A stretch of 64,000 nucleotides of DNA from an uncultured Acidimicrobiales bacterium (GTDB taxonomy: Bacteria > Actinomycetota > Acidimicrobiia > Acidimicrobiales > Hopanoidiivorantaceae). Shown here piece after piece: positions 63,237 through 64,000 of the stretch. Positions within the stretch are counted from its first letter, which is position 1, and each line of letters begins with the position of its first letter. The notes under the pieces were generated by a model that searched no databases, was not told where the DNA came from, and saw nothing but the letters and a program-made list of their open reading frames with translations. The DNA lies in assembly GCA_958295755.1 (NCBI GenBank), contig OY282367.1, forward strand, positions 781,087 to 845,086, given 5' to 3'. A program made the translations under genes and the position numbers.

Positions 63237-64000
63237 ATGGAAATATCTTGTGGGATCGCCCCATCACCCCAAACAACCGAACTTGCCAAGCTAGCCGAAA
63301 ACCTAGGCTACGACCGAGTTTGGCTTTTTGACTCAGCAGCTGTTTACGAAGATGTCTGGATGCATCTAGCCCTTTGTGCCAAAGCGACAGAACGCGTCGG
63401 CTTAGGCACAGCCGTCCTAGTCCCCCATCTGCGCCATGTAATGGCAACAGCGTCGGCTGTGGCAACTATGGAGAGTTTGGCACCAGGCCGCCTTGCTTTG
63501 GGGTTCGGCACTGGTGCTTCAGCTAGATGGTGCCTAGGACAACCTGCCCTATCTTGGAACTATCTGATTACATACATTGAACAACTGCGAGGATTATTGC
63601 GCGGAGAAGTGGTGACGGTGGACGGCCAACCTTGCCAGATGATGCACTTCCGCACAACAGTAGAACGCCCGATTGAAGTGCCTATCTTGATTAGTGCGAT
63701 GGGACCCAAAGGACAAAAACTCACGCAAGAACACGCTGACGGCATCTTCGGAATCGGAGGCGGAGATTTCTCTATGGACTGGCAGGTGCAGATGGCGAAC
63801 GGGACTGTGCTAGATGAGGGCGAAGAGTTGAGCGATGAGCGAGTGAAGTTAGCTTTGGGGCCTTGGTATTTGATGATGTATCACGGTGCGTATCAGACTG
63901 ATCCAGCAGCAGACGGATTGCCTGGGGGTGCCCAATGGCGGGCGAAGTTGGAAGCTGAGCGACCTGAAGGCGAACGGCATCTTGTGGTGCATGAGGGGCA
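63237..64000 (+). CDS. LLM-class (luciferase-like) F420-dependent oxidoreductase, 3' end outside window
   Basis: About 254 residues are visible from the ATG, with no stop before the window ends. The protein begins MEISCGIAPSPQTTELAKLA and shows the TIM-barrel order of the luciferase-like monooxygenase / F420-dependent reductase family: LGYDRVWLFDS, ERVGLGTAVLVP, LAPGRLALGFGTG, IEQLRGLLRGE with a VDG turn, and PIEVPILISAMGPKGQKL followed by ADGIF. The LGFGTG and ISAMGPKG loops match the cofactor-phosphate-binding positions. Hydride transfer from reduced F420 is the likely chemistry; the substrate is unknown. The neighbouring divergent PPOX-fold gene is another F420-type enzyme, so shared cofactor use is plausible. 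Confidence 0.88.
   Translation, partial: MEISCGIAPSPQTTELAKLAENLGYDRVWLFDSAAVYEDVWMHLALCAKATERVGLGTAVLVPHLRHVMATASAVATMESLAPGRLALGFGTGASARWCLGQPALSWNYLITYIEQLRGLLRGEVVTVDGQPCQMMHFRTTVERPIEVPILISAMGPKGQKLTQEHADGIFGIGGGDFSMDWQVQMANGTVLDEGEELSDERVKLALGPWYLMMYHGAYQTDPAADGLPGGAQWRAKLEAERPEGERHLVVHEG

Noticed and set aside
63235-63745. Minus-strand frames opposite the luciferase-like gene
   Set aside because: The plus-strand frame is uninterrupted from 63237 to the window end with strong family motifs, so these are antisense shadows.

Overview
The window is almost entirely one gene. A single reading frame of about 60 kb (1026-61419, + strand) encodes an exported repeat protein of roughly 20,130 residues, if one base in a homopolymer is discounted. 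It is flanked by ordinary housekeeping genes. The flanks point to an Actinomycetota-type bacterium of moderate GC: a two-gene divergent cluster of F420-type oxidoreductases (PPOX-like and luciferase-like), and a coiled-coil/C4 zinc-ribbon protein directly upstream of RNase P RNA (rnpB). I cannot name a genus; a lineage near the Acidimicrobiia is a guess.

Layout. 1-517: 3' end of a glycerol kinase. 518-1025: long leader with a consensus -10 box and a run of ten Gs. 1026-61419: the giant gene. rnpB (61461-61814, minus), a zinc-ribbon protein (61844-62635, minus) and a PPOX-family enzyme (62679-63140, minus) follow, all convergent with the giant gene. A luciferase-like oxidoreductase (63237 to window end, +) is divergent from the PPOX gene and cut by the window edge.

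Inside the giant gene, in order: signal peptide; acidic Gly/Asp/Glu/Ser/Gln low-complexity stretch; about 186 Ig-like beta-sandwich-type domains of about 93-109 residues (my hand count), most with one cysteine pair; four 275-residue plant-type leucine-rich-repeat cassettes inserted in the array between 36.9 and 51.8 kb; and a non-repetitive C-terminal domain with no visible sorting signal or membrane anchor. The array has zones: a divergent first third built on a recurring three-domain motif, a homogenised middle, an LRR zone, an 8-domain higher-order repeat of 2418 bp, and a diverged C-terminal edge.

The most striking point is regulatory. The signal peptide and the rest of the protein are in different reading frames as given, and the switch falls exactly on a G10 run (1436-1445). 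Nine or twelve Gs would restore one continuous protein; ten give a product of about 146 residues. A second G10 run lies in the leader (958-967). This is what a phase-variable (slipped-strand) surface protein looks like, although a homopolymer sequencing error must be excluded. In the 'on' state the product would be a secreted fibre-like adhesin or surface polymer of about 2 MDa whose expression is switched by poly-G length.
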